Source: Rhinopithecus roxellana
Taxonomy: Eukaryota > Chordata > Mammalia > Primates > Cercopithecidae
DNA: 64,000 nucleotides
NCBI RefSeq assembly: GCF_007565055.1
Contig: NC_044557.1
Location: 68,701,095 to 68,765,094, forward strand
Direction: 5' to 3'
Positions 10,316-20,560 of the stretch are shown here, one piece after another. Numbering within the stretch: the stretch's first letter is position 1; the number at the start of each line of letters is the position of its first letter. The notes under the pieces were generated by a model. It ran no database searches, had not been told where the DNA came from, and saw nothing but the letters and a program-made list of their open reading frames with translations. The translations under genes were made by a program, and so were the position numbers.

Positions 10316-10564
10316 CTTTTTTTTTTTTTTTTGGGCAGAGTCTCACTCTTTCGCCCAGGCCAGACTGCAGTGGCGCTGTCTCGGCTCACTGCAAGCTCTG
10401 CCTCCCGGGTTCACGCCATTCTCCTGCCTCTAATTTTTTGTATTTTTAGTAGAGATGGGGTTTCACCATGTTAGCCAGGATAGTCTCAATCTCCTGACCT
10501 CGTGATCCGCCCGCCTCGGCTTCCCAAAGTGCTGGGAATACAGGCGTGAGCCACTGCACCTGAC
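10316..10564 (-). mobile_element. AluY/AluSc-like element with an internal deletion
   Basis: Reverse-strand Alu carrying young-Alu features ('ttcacgccattctcctgcct', 'ctcctgacctcgtgatccgc'). About 50 bases of one arm are missing between ctcctgcct and ctaattttt. It is flanked by a target duplication of 15/16 identity (cctgcatccagctttt, 10300-10315; cctgcctccagctttt, 10565-10580). Confidence 0.93.
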
Positions 10565-10580
10565 CCTGCCTCCAGCTTTT

Positions 10581-11170
10581 GCATTGGTCTTTGAACCTAG
10601 TGTCTTCAGTCTTAAAACTTGGTGTTCACTAGTGGACTTTGTCTTGACTATTGTCTTGATTCCCAGCTGGATTATCTGTAGGGGGAAGTTCTAGTTTCCA
10701 TTCCAACACCCAGACCCGGTCCTGTAGGACTCAACAGTGTCCTCACCCAATATTCTACACAAGTCAACCTTAGTTGAGCTTGTGAGCTCCCTCCTCACTA
10801 TTCTCTAAGTAGGGATAGGGTGGGTGAGTATATGCATTGGTTCAGACATGAACAGAATTTGGCCCATGTTTGGGAATCAATGAGTTTGAGCAGAGCAGAG
10901 TTCTTCAGGGGAAGAGAGGAATACAAGCCTTGTACAGTCCTTTGGGATGAAGACAGGGAGAACCTTTTATTTTAAAATACTTAAAATGTAGCATTTCTGG
11001 AAGTGACTTTTATTTAATGCAAAGATAATTATAAAACCAATACAGCAATGTGTCCTAGATGCTCCAACTCTGGGCTACGTCTGCAAAATTGAAATCATAG
11101 ATGGGTTCTATATTAGATAGATTTTTTTCTTTCTGGTTTCAAGGAATATATACAACCTCAGGATAGCTTA
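10581..11170. other. Unassigned sequence
   Basis: About 590 bases without a recognised repeat, gene or regulatory island. Confidence 0.5.
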
Positions 11171-11171
11171 G

Positions 11172-11362
11172 ATTTGTGTTTCTTAAGGGCTGATTTATTG
11201 GACTATCAGGCTCAGATATGTAAAATGAAGATTCCTGGGTCATGGCCCACATCCTCTGGATCAGAACCTCTTCAGGGCTTCAGGTAGTAGATTTTTAATT
11301 CACATCCTAGGTGATTGTTATCTACACCAAATGCTTATTGTGAGGAAGACTAAGAAACACAA
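11172..11362 (+). mobile_element. MER5-type hAT-Charlie DNA transposon relic
   Basis: 'gaagattcctgggtcatggc', 'tctggatcagaacctcttca' and 'atcctaggtgattgttatct' follow the MER5A/B consensus. The ends gtgtttcttaa and ctaagaaacac are inverted relative to each other, as expected of terminal inverted repeats (TIRs). It is non-autonomous and inactive. Confidence 0.75.
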
Positions 11363-12917
11363 CAGCCAAACAAGCTGGTCTCATAGAAAACCGTAAGGAC
11401 TTTGTGATTCAGTGTTTCTGGCAATGGGTTTTATCTCTTTAGTGCTGTTGTTACTTATCTTAATATGCCATCAGTATAATGACTCTGCTTTTTAATTTTC
11501 AGTCACAACCTTTGAACTCACGAAACTACCATAGTCTACTCTCCTACTTGCTACGTCCTGATTTCTGCATATTGTGGTTTCTCTCACCTTGCAGATTCTC
11601 CTGCCTCATGGCTTGGGCCTCCTGCCTTTTTCTGGATTTCTGACCGCTTGGCTTTTCCACCCAGCAGATGGGTTTGTTGTTGTCTGGGTAGAAGTTAGAG
11701 CATAAGTTGGTTTTAAACCACAGATTAGTAGATCTTTGTACAAGATAATGCTCATGGTTTTTATATTATTTTGATTTCTATCCTCATGAATAACTTTAAT
11801 ATTTTCAGGATTATAGAAGAGATAAAACTGTGGTTTATATATCTCAAATTATATAGTTAAAAACAACATATTCTATGTTTTCCTTATTTTTCTCCTACCT
11901 TCCTCTAATGGTACCTATGTCCTGCATGTAAACTCTCCAAGGAAGATAACCTAATTTGCTTAGTTGGTCACTTTCCCAAGTACAGTAGCCCTGTTGGCAG
12001 AGGTCTCATGCCATTTCACAGGTTACTGGCCAGCCTTGAGTCAAGCACCCATCCCTGGTCCAGTTAACTGTGGTCAGAGTAGTAAGGTCACATGGTCAGC
12101 TCTCCTTAAAAAACAGAAACCATGGAACACTCAAGCATTTAGAACACAAAACCTTCCTATTATATAGCCACATTTGTAGTTGGTGATTTGGGGCTTTGGG
12201 ATTAGCCCATTGTAAAATATAATCTGATACATCATCGCCTGCCTCAGGTGTCTGGAGTTACTTGGGGATGGATCTAGACATGCACAAAACCCACATCCTC
12301 CTGCCCCACTGGGTATTTGTCACTGTGGCCTTACAGTAGAAATGCAGATAGGACTGGGCATATTCCAAGTGTACACACCGCTGCTACTCTATTCCAGAGA
12401 GGCTGGGTGTATAATAAAGATTCATGAACCTTTATTTCAAGTGCTAGCTAAAAACAAGACAATAAAGTCAGTTGAGGGATTCTATAGATATCACAAAATC
12501 ACAGTCCTAGAGCTTCTTTAGACCAGGGAATCAATTACCTGCTAGGTTCCTTGAGAAACCATGCATTGTTATTTACAGAAGGATGTCAATTGATTGTTAT
12601 GGTTTGTACAGGTCAATTGATTGTTATTGTTACAGGCACCTGTTTTCTCACACTGGATATGAAAGGCTGGTATTCACTGTGATCATGAGACAGGAAAAAT
12701 TATTCAACATATGTCATGATGGTCATCTTACAGGAAGATCTAAATGAATAGTTATTTTCCCAAACACTAACTATTAAACATATTACATGGATCATGAAAC
12801 TCCTGTTCAAAAAGTATTGCTCCTTGCAAAGAGAAGATTCAAAGTTTATATTCTATAAAGTCTTTTCTACTGGCATTATTGTGAGCATATACTATATATA
12901 TAGAAGAAGTTCCCAAC
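11363..12917. other. Long unassigned stretch
   Basis: About 1.5 kb in which I recognise no mobile element or gene. It holds a 16-base perfect direct repeat at 12585-12600 and 12612-12627. No open frame longer than about 67 codons is present. Confidence 0.5.
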
Positions 12918-13185
12918 CATTCATTTAACAAACATTTATTGAGAGTCTGTTGTGTTCCAGACACTACCCTAGCTAGGGGCAAGAAAAAGTCACTGTCTTC
13001 ATGGAGCTTACCTTTCAGTGGAGGAGCCCAGAAACAAATAAGGTGATTTCAAAGAGCAGGAAGGGTCAGAGTAATGGGCTAAAGAGTAAGGGAAGATGGT
13101 GTGGAATACATAAACTAGGATGGCCAGAAAAGGATGCTCCAAGGAGATAAAATTGGAGCTGAGACCTGAATGAATAGCAACAGAA
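12918..13185 (-). mobile_element. L2 LINE 3' end, reverse
   Basis: 'attcatttaacaaacattta', 'cttcatggagcttacctttc' and 'ggagctgagacctgaatgaa' are the reverse complement of L2 from its 3' terminus inwards. Confidence 0.8.
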
Positions 13186-13189
13186 CACT

Positions 13190-13850
13190 TATTTAATGCT
13201 GGTGAGAGGTACATTAATACTACACTTTGGTGTAATATAAGGAGAGTTGAAGACACACATGTCCTATGACTCAGGAGTTCCTCACCCAGATATACACTCA
13301 ACAGAAATGTTCACAAGTGTGTGCCAAGAATTATGTACAAGAATTACCTGTCTCCTTATGTAGTTAGTAATGGTGCTGACATTTGTGCCAGTATCACAGT
13401 GCTCAACACTGAGGATGTGGAGTTGGAATGTGTTATGTATTTCGAACTGCTGCTGATTTACTGAGAAAGTTATTGCTCCAAAGAATTTCATGTGAGCTGT
13501 CTCAACAACCCAAATGTCCATCAACAATAGAATGCATATGAAAATTATGTTATTCTACACAGTGGAATACTTCATAGCAATGGAAATGAATGAATTACAT
13601 TTATGTCCGCATAATGGATAAATATCAAAAACACAATGTGAAGTGCAAGAAGCCAGACACAACAGAATACATGATGTATAATTTCATTTATTGAAAGCTC
13701 AAAAAGGAGGCAAAACTAAACTCCAGGGTTTAGGAAATGCAAGCCTGGGTGGTCAATCTAAGAACAAGCAGGGTGGTGATTAGCGTGTAAGTCAGGATAG
13801 TACTTACCTCTGCAGGGAGGGGAGTTTAATGTTTGGAAGTGTACAGGTAG
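13190..13850 (+). mobile_element. Ancient L1M LINE, ORF2 C-terminus to 3' UTR
   Basis: Diverged sense L1: 'tatgactcaggagttcctca', 'caacaacccaaatgtccatc', 'cagtggaatacttcatagca' and 'aagaagccagacacaacaga'. An unrelated element of about 137 bases interrupts it at 13346-13482. Confidence 0.75.
13346..13482 (+). mobile_element. Unnamed inserted element, copy A
   Basis: This segment breaks the L1M alignment and is bracketed by short aagaatt direct repeats. It aligns with 15346-15495 over about 135 bases at roughly two-thirds identity by eye. Shared blocks include 'gatttactga' and 'gctca'. I cannot assign it to a known family. It could be an old non-autonomous transposon or SINE. Confidence 0.55.
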
Positions 13851-14053
13851 TTCTTGCATTGCTATAAAGAAATACCTGAGACTGAGTAATTTATCCTCAC
13901 TATTGCAAGGACAGTACCAAGAGGGATGGTGCTAAACCATTCTTGAGAAATCTGCCCCCAAGTTCCAATCACCTGCCACCAGGCTCCACTTCCAACACTG
14001 GGGATTACATTTCAATATGTGATTTGGGCAGGGACACACACCCAAACTATATC
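13851..14053 (-). mobile_element. MST-type MaLR LTR with an internal deletion
   Basis: Starts ttcttgcattgctataaaga and ends 'acccaaactatatca', the two ends of a reverse MST LTR. The middle, roughly half the usual length, is missing: the left end joins directly to 'ctattgcaaggacagtacc'. Confidence 0.8.
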
Positions 14054-14229
14054 AGAGGCTTTTAGGTACTGACAGTGTCTATTGACCTGCAGAATAATCC
14101 CCCATCCTGCTAGCATCTTCTGACCCTAGGTTATACCTAGCTAGGTCTTTTCTTTCTGACACTGTGTTGAACTCCACATTGTTACTTTGTGCAACAGAAG
14201 AAAAAAATTCATAAAAGCACCACCCATGT

Positions 14230-14774
14230 TGTATTAGTCAGGGTTCTGTAGAGGGACAGAAGTAATAGGATAGATGAATATATGAATGGGGAGTTTATTA
14301 GGATAATTGACTCACACGATCAGAAGGTGAAGTCCCACGATTGGCCAGCTGCAAGCTGAGAAGCAAGGAAGCCTATCCGAGTCCCAAAACCTTAAAAGTA
14401 GTGAAGCTGATAACGCCGGCTTCAGTCTGTGGCTGAAAGCATGAAAGCCCCTTGGCAAATCACTGGTGTAAATCCAAGAGTTCAGAAGCTGAAGAACTTG
14501 AAGTCTGATGTTCGAGGGCAGGAAGCATCCAGCACAGGAGAAAAATGGAGGCCACAAGACTCAGCAAGTCAAGTCCTTCCAACTTCTGCCTGCTTTATTC
14601 TAGCTGCGTTGGCAGCTGATTAGATGGTGCCCACCGAGATTGAGGGCTGGTGTGTCTTTTCCAGTCTGGTGACTCAAATGTTAATCTCCTTTGGCATCAC
14701 CTTTACAGACACACCCAGAAACAATACTTTGCATCATTCAGTCCAATCAAGTTGACACTCAGTATTGACCATCA
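14230..14774 (-). mobile_element. MLT2-type ERVL solo LTR with target duplication
   Basis: Complete reverse LTR, tgtattagtcagggttctgt at the left and tgacactcagtattgaccat near the right end. It shows 'gatgttcgagggcaggaagc' and 'cagctgattagatggtgccc', typical of this ERVL LTR group. It is bracketed by cccatgt at 14223-14229 and 14775-14781. No internal retroviral sequence flanks it, so it is a solo LTR. Confidence 0.85.
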
Positions 14775-14781
14775 CCCATGT

Positions 14782-15345
14782 ATAATTTGTGTACTACTTG
14801 TCCGATAAAATAAAAACAGTCAATGCTTATACTTCAAAATGTAGAAAATGAAAGAAAACATTTATGAAGAAGAAATTTTAAAAATTAATGACTTCTTTAT
14901 GTTGTGTTTATATCATTTAAATTATTAAACACAAATGTCATTTTTATCTGCAGTAGAAAAAATTTCATGTTTTATTAAATTACTACTTGCTACTTCATTA
15001 CTGTTAACCTGTGAAAGACGATGAGTGATTTTTTTCTTAAACCATATTAGAAGGTGTTCTAGCTATCAGATTATCATAGGTATAGAAAATAATATTTTAT
15101 ATAAAAGCCTTTATACTGAGAATGCCTTGAGGCACTTTACAGAGTGAACATTTGTAGTGAATAACCTTGAGCAAATTTTGCCTTTGTTAACGCATAGAAA
15201 ACTCTATACGTATCAAATAAGGAAATGCTGGTGAGAATGCAAGGCTTTTATAATTATTAATATTTATTTCCAAGACTACTAGGGACACATATATAATAAA
15301 ATACCTTGCTGAAATAATAAAGGTCAACAATCGTAAAAAACAATT
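14782..15345. other. Unassigned AT-rich sequence
   Basis: No element or gene is recognised over about 560 bases. Confidence 0.5.
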
Positions 15346-15495
15346 TACCGGTCTACCGATCTACTTGGTAATGATGATCACATTTCTGCTAACATCGCGA
15401 TGCTCACTACCAAGGTTGGGACTTGCAGATGCGTTGTACAATGTGACTGACAACTATTGATTTACTGAATAACTTAGTGCTCAATCCACTATTAG
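15346..15495 (+). mobile_element. Unnamed inserted element, copy B
   Basis: Relative of 13346-13482, beginning ttaccggtctacc and containing 'acatttctgctaacatcgcg' and 'ttgatttactgaataactta'. It retains several CpG positions. Its boundaries are less certain than copy A's because the flank is unique. Confidence 0.5.
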
Positions 15496-15877
15496 GCAGG
15501 GAACTGCCAAGGTGCAGAGCAATCTCATTGCAAAGGAAAGCCTTGCATGTTTTTTTCTTTGTTTTGCTATAAAATCTGTAATTTCCTTTTTCCTATGTAT
15601 GTGTGTGTATGTGCACACATCTGTTCTCTAAAAATGCATTGTATCTGTTAATTAGAGTTTATTACCTAAAGTGATCAAATCTATTATCAGCCCTTAGTCA
15701 CACTTGGTCTCTTTCTGGCACCTTAAACATGGAACTTGAAGATTGCTAAGACAAGGAAGAATTAAATTGTGTTAGGAATCCAGGGACCCTCTAGGACAGA
15801 AGTGTCCAAATTCAATGTTATACAAATCTACTAAGGCAGCCTGCTTGTCCTGTGTAAGGCTCAATGGTTCAGTGATA
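15496..15877. other. Unassigned sequence
   Basis: No feature is recognised apart from a short TG-rich patch near 15596-15625 and the left target duplication of the next Alu (15868-15877). Confidence 0.4.
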
Positions 15878-16188
15878 GGCTGGTGCAGTGGCTCACACTT
15901 GTAATCCCAGCACTTTGGGAGGCTGAGGTGGGCAGATCACCTGAGGTCAGAAGTTCAAGAGCAGCCTGGGCAACATGGTGAAACCCCATCTCTACTAAAA
16001 CTACAAAAATTAGCCTGGCATGATGGTGTATGCCTGTAATCCCAGCTACTCAGAGGCTGAGACACGAGAACTGCTTGAACCTGGGAGGCAGAGGTTGCAG
16101 CGAGCCAAGATGGCACCACTACACTACACCCTGGGCAACAGAGTGAGACTCTGTCTCAAAAAATAAATTAAAAAAAACCCACCAAACC
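15878..16188 (+). mobile_element. AluS element with target duplications
   Basis: Full Alu (ggctggtgcagtggctcaca to an interrupted A-tail). It is flanked by ttcagtgata at 15868-15877 and 16189-16198. Confidence 0.95.
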
Positions 16189-16198
16189 TTCAGTGATA

Positions 16199-16630
16199 AA
16201 ATCTGAGATAAAAGTACCATAAATGTTAGAAAAACTTAATATTTTTAAAGCCAACCAGAGTGTGGCTTGGGCAAAAGTTAGATGATTAAAGGTCAAGGGT
16301 TTTTCTGGGGTCTGTGAGGCAGTAGGCATGAGAACCCATCTACCTGCATCCAGGTGGCAGTCTTGAGTCCTGAGGAAGTGTCTGAGTGACTGATTCTAAG
16401 AACTAGGATGCCAGGATCCCAGGCCAGAGAAGGATCTTCCTCTCTCACTCCACGAGAAGTAGTGCAGTTCAGCCAGGAGTCTCTACCACAGGAGTGGTTC
16501 AGTCCGACTCTCTGCTTTAGGTTGGACCAGCAGAGTTTATGTCCTTAGAACAGCAGACACAGAAACAAATGGAGGGTTTCTTCATTTCTTCAGATAGCCT
16601 TGGGAAGGGCCTTCTCCTAGGGTGCTGTTC
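16199..16630. other. Unassigned sequence
   Basis: About 430 bases of moderately GC-rich unique sequence. No gene or repeat is recognised. Confidence 0.45.
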
Positions 16631-16631
16631 T

Positions 16632-16812
16632 GGGAAGTGTGGACCCAGAATAGCAGCATGAGCATCACCTGGAAACTTGATAAAAGTATGTGTTCGTAGG
16701 ACCCACTCCACACCCACTCAGTCAGACTCTGAGAGTGGGGATGAGCAATTTGTATTTTGTCAAGTCTTCTGAGTCACTCTGATGCAAGCTAAAGTTTGAG
16801 AACTGCTATCCT
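16632..16812 (+). mobile_element. MER5A-like hAT-Charlie relic
   Basis: 'gagcatcacctggaaacttg', 'actcagtcagactctgagag' and 'agctaaagtttgagaactgc' match MER5A in order. Confidence 0.8.
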
Positions 16813-16988
16813 AGAACAACCAGCTCTCAACAGAGGTGGTGGACTCCTTCAGCTGCACAGCTCTAAGGTGAGAGTCCACCGGACTGGCCCGTTAGTTTCC
16901 ACAAGTGGTAACTTTGAGCTTAAGTACAAATGGCAGCATCAGCAATTAGTGACAAGTCAGGGGCCAGCGATATCTACATAATGGTGGC
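16813..16988. other. Unassigned sequence
   Basis: A short gap between MER5A and an Alu. No feature is recognised. Confidence 0.4.
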
Positions 16989-17002
16989 AAAAGCAGCATG
17001 AT

Positions 17003-17316
17003 TTTGTTTGTTTTGATACAGTCTCACTCTGTCACCCAGGCCGGAGTGCAGTGGCACAATCTTGGCTCACTGCAATCTTCATCTCCTGAGTTCAAGTGAT
17101 TCTCATGCCTCAGTCTCCTGAGTAGCTGGGACTACAGGCATGTGTCACCATGCCCTGCTAATTTTTTTTCATTTAAATTTTTTCTTTTTAATTCTTAGTG
17201 GAGACAGGATTTCTCCATGTTGCCTAGGCTGGTCTCAAACTCCTGAGCTCAGGCAATTTGCCTGCCTTGTCCTCCCAAAGTGCCAGGATTACAGGCGTGA
17301 ATCACTATGCCTGGCC
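17003..17316 (-). mobile_element. AluJ/S element with perfect target duplications
   Basis: Reverse Alu with an expanded T/A-rich linker ('tttcatttaaattttttctt'). It is flanked by a perfect 14-base duplication aaaagcagcatgat at 16989-17002 and 17317-17330. 'ctcctgagctcaggcaa' points to an older Alu subfamily. Confidence 0.95.
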
Positions 17317-17351
17317 AAAAGCAGCATGATATTAACTTCTGAAGAAGCCCA

Positions 17352-17420
17352 GCCTTCATTACTGCTGAGCATCCACCCATCTCAAGCCGTCATTACTGCT
17401 CAAGCTTCCACCCATCTCTA
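17352..17420. repeat. Two-unit minisatellite, 34-35 bp
   Basis: Two adjacent units, 17352-17385 and 17386-17420, share 'tcattactgct' and 'ccacccatctc' and differ at a few positions. Confidence 0.85.
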
Positions 17421-17511
17421 ATGAATTCTGGCCTCAATGGAATTTGAGAATAGATTGACTGGAGCTTTGGACTCCAGAAAACAGTCTGGGGGCTTTTTGA
17501 ATATTCAAGAG

Positions 17512-17580
17512 AGATGGACCCAGTGGGAAGAGAGGTGGACGTAAGAGGAGGAGAGGTGGACCCAGGAGGAAGAGAGGTTG
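17512..17580. repeat. 21-bp minisatellite, about 3.3 units
   Basis: Units start at 17512, 17533, 17554 and 17575 (partial). The shared core is aggtggac followed by a purine-rich aggaagag end. Confidence 0.85.
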
Positions 17581-18794
17581 AATGAATTCTTTCTATTCTA
17601 TGATGGGGGCTCCAGTGTTGCATGGGGCAGTGCACTGGGGCCTGTCATTTGCACCTAAAACTACAAGGAGGGATACTCTAATTATGCAAGAAGGTATTTT
17701 CACTTATTAGTTTACACTTTTAATCAGTTTTGTTTAGAATTTTAAAATGTTAAACATCTCTATAGTTTAATTCAAGGATCAACATCCAGACTTAAGAATA
17801 TTCCTAACTTCACTTTGCCATCTTTAAGATGGTCCTTCTGTCTAGTAGATGCTAGCAAGGAAGGAATTGGTGCTCCCATCTGTGGACAACCAAACTGGAA
17901 GAGTTTGACACGGCACTCAGCTAAAACGTGCTGCTTTTATTCTCTCAGGAAAATAGAACTAAAAACAACATCATTCTCAGCAAAGAAACTTAATACTCAC
18001 TACAAAAGAGATGACAGGACCTCTGTCATGCTTATCTATGGCTTATGTTGTAAGAGTTAACATTTTTAAAAAATGTGATGCAGCGTGAAGACATTATTAA
18101 GATCTAGTGTAAAACAGTGCAAAGCTGAAACTGGAGAAGATTGAGGAAACTAAAGGTATTTATGGAAGGTCACTGCTGCCTTTATTTTTAAATACTTTGT
18201 GAAATTTCTTTCTCCCCTAAGGAAACATTGAAGAAAATAATCCTCATACTTCAATGATAAAGACATATTAGATGTTGAAGAAAATGTTGCTACCACAAAG
18301 GCTGGTACCATTATTTTGTATTTTACATTCTCCTTAATTTCTCTCACTTCTCCCCACTAAAGAATACATTACATCATCTCCATATTAAAGGGCTGCAGGA
18401 AGCTATAGATTTCTCGGCAAAGTTTTTGAAACTGTGGAAATAGCCATACTCATAAATTGATGATGCCTAAAATGATCATGAGCTGTAAAATCTTACTGTA
18501 ATGATTCTGAGCATATAAATGAGAGCAGAATTTGTTCTAAGCCAGTTATTGCTATACTGGCATTTTGCCAGTGGGGCTGTTGGATTCTGTGACTATATAT
18601 GATTGGTTACATGTGTGAAATAAGTTAACGGTACTTTTTTTATCCAGTCAGCCTCTAGATAGTCTTGCAAGTAGTAATAGTGACTTTTATCAAAATAACA
18701 CACTGAATAATTCTGATTTGAAATGTGATGGGGACCTCAAATCTAGAAAATTTAAGAATAATGTGGGAAACTTGACATGTATGCACGAAGATAT
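17581..18794. other. Long unassigned stretch
   Basis: About 1.2 kb without a recognised repeat. An 81-codon open frame at 17815-18060 resembles no protein I know and is not above what chance allows. No gene is called. Confidence 0.5.
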
Positions 18795-18915
18795 CTATAT
18801 CTTCACCCCTGGAGATTTTGATTTAGTAGGTCTAGGTGGAAATCTGAGAATCTGCATTTTTAAAACATTAGCAGATGTTTCTGTTATTAACGAGGCTTGA
18901 CAACCACTGAAGTAC
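18795..18915 (+). mobile_element. MER5A-like hAT-Charlie relic, 3' part
   Basis: 'cccctggagattttgattta', 'gtaggtctaggtgg', 'atctgagaatctgcattttt' and a terminal 'cttgacaaccactg' match the right half of MER5A. Confidence 0.8.
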
Positions 18916-18920
18916 TGTCT

Positions 18921-19172
18921 GTCTGTCATCTGTCATCTTCCTCCTTCCCTCCCTCCATCCCTCCCTCCCTCCTTCCCTCCCTCCTTCTTTCCCATCTTCC
19001 CTTCATTCCCTTCTTTCCCTTCCTTCCCTTTCCTTTCCCTTCCTCCTTCCCTCTCACCCTTCCTTCCCTCCCCTCCCTCCCTTCCCTCCCCTCCCCTCCC
19101 TTCCCCTCCTTCCTCTTTCCTCCTTCTTCCTCCTTCCTTTCTTCCTTCCTCTCTTCCTTCCTTTCTCTCTCT
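18921..19172. repeat. Polypyrimidine tract, (CCTT/CCCT)n
   Basis: About 250 bases in which the plus strand is almost only C and T, with CCCT, CCTT and CTTT units and rare A interruptions. It is a mirror-like polypurine/polypyrimidine tract. The long proline/serine-rich open frames across it are low-complexity artefacts. Confidence 0.95.
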
Positions 19173-19229
19173 CAATCTATAGATATAGGGATTGCATCTG
19201 AAACTTGTTCATAAATTTCTAGTTTACAA

Positions 19230-19400
19230 AATGTATTCTGAGGTAATTACATGAACCTCACAATATCTATTGAGGCAAGCAGGGAAATTTAAGGACAAGG
19301 GCTTGAAGCTCAAAGAGGTCCTCAAGCTGAAGTTCTCTTTGTTGATAGGAATATAATTCAAATCCATATTCTTTTGTTTCAAACCTCTTTTCCTGTATCA
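19230..19400 (-). mobile_element. MIR SINE, reverse
   Basis: 'aacctcacaatatctattga', 'gctcaaagaggtcctcaag' and 'aattcaaatccatattc' follow the reverse complement of MIR. Confidence 0.65.
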
Positions 19401-19849
19401 TGAGGGGCTAAAGTCTTGCCAACAGTTTAATGCCATCTTTCTCCTTCAAGAAGATGTGAACCCAACCTTCTGAGACTGGGGATGGGAAGAAACAGAAGAA
19501 GCCACCACTTTTTCCATTTTACAGAATAACCCAGTAGCTTAACCATTCCAGTGAGGTGAGAACCAAGAATATACAGTAGTTATATTTGGACAAGGGGTTC
19601 TTGACCTGGTAGTGGGCAGGGCTCAAGAATCCCAGAAGATACATATATAGGCTGTATATAGAGTGAGAGAGAGTCTGTGAGCCTTCCAAAATTATATGTA
19701 AAATTTTGTATTTACATGTAGTTGAAACTTTAGATATTTTTAGTACTCTAGTATGCTGAATTCTGCATTGTTTTAGTAATAGCATCATCCTGATTTTCTT
19801 TGGGAGCATAGCTTCTTCCTCATTGAATCCACCCTGGGAAGGTATTCAC
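19401..19849. other. Unassigned sequence
   Basis: No feature is recognised over about 450 bases. Confidence 0.4.
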
Positions 19850-20000
19850 AAAGGTGCCTGTGCTTCAGTAGCCCAGGTCTAGGCATATGACCCATGTTAA
19901 GCTAATTGAACAGCCACCATTTGGAATTTAAATCATGAATCAAGTGATACAAGAATGAAATCAGTTGGAGTTTATTCATCCTAGCAGAGATGATCTGAGC
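19850..20000 (+). repeat. Ancient unassigned repeat family, copy 1 (partial)
   Basis: 'ggtctaggcatatgacccat' and 'gttaagctaattgaacagcc' match the left part of an old interspersed repeat that also occurs at 36430-36890, 47285-47650 (reverse) and 57055-57535. The family name is not resolved; an MLT1-like LTR is the best guess. Confidence 0.4.
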
Positions 20001-20087
20001 ATCCTATGACCGAAACCCTTTAGAATTACATAATTCTTATTTTTTTTCCAGTCTGTCAGCCTCTTCTTTTTATGTGTGAACTTCTCT

Positions 20088-20252
20088 GTGTGAGTCAGAG
20101 TTCTCCAGAAAACGAGGGAGATTTTAAGGAACTGATTCACATGAATGTGGGTGGAGTCTGGCAAGTCCAAAATCTGCAGGATAGGTCAGCAGGCTAGAGA
20201 CCCAAGAAAGAGTTGATGCTGCCATCCAAGTCTGAAAGCAGTCTGCTGGCAA

Positions 20253-20314
<62 letters not shown>

Positions 20315-20377
20315 CACCCCCGCAGATATCTAGGTACCATAGTGTAAAATAGTTGACACATAAAATTAACTATCACA
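20088..20377 (-). mobile_element. MLT2-type ERVL LTR, reverse, with internal loss
   Basis: 'gagtcagagttctccagaaa', 'ggcaagtccaaaatctgcag' and 'gttgacacataaaattaact' mark both ends of an MLT2-class LTR. Its centre has been replaced by a long (TC)n run and is otherwise deleted. Confidence 0.8.
20255..20306. repeat. (TC)n microsatellite
   Basis: An almost pure TC run of about 25 units inside the MLT2 LTR. It is likely polymorphic. Confidence 0.95.
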
Positions 20378-20409
20378 TCTCTCATTTGCTTCCATAAATT
20401 ATTTTTGTT

Positions 20410-20560
20410 TGTGGAAGCCAAAGATGGTTCTGTGGTTTGCAACCAAAAGAGCTTTAGAGAATGTGTACATTTTTCTGGGAAGAAAGTACAAATTTTTATT
20501 AGATCTTCAATTCAGTCAGTAACCCAAAGAATGTTTAGCCTCACTGGCCTAGAGCAACTG
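20410..20560 (+). mobile_element. hAT-Charlie-like DNA transposon relic
   Basis: 'tgtgtacatttttctgggaa', 'attagatcttcaattcagtc' and 'agtaacccaaagaatgttta' resemble a MER-type hAT element. The subfamily is not resolved. Confidence 0.45.

Noticed and set aside
17815..18060. 81-codon open frame with a 'VDASKEGIGA' stretch
   Set aside because: The stretch is faintly like part of a retroelement polymerase, but nothing else supports it. Frames of this length are expected by chance in 64 kb.
18540..18575. Hairpin around gccagttattgctatactggc considered as a small RNA
   Set aside because: Only a 6-8 base stem, with no precursor-like structure around it.
18897..19214. Proline/serine-rich open frame and its glutamate/glycine/arginine-rich mirror
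   Set aside because: Both are translations of a CCTT/CCCT low-complexity tract.
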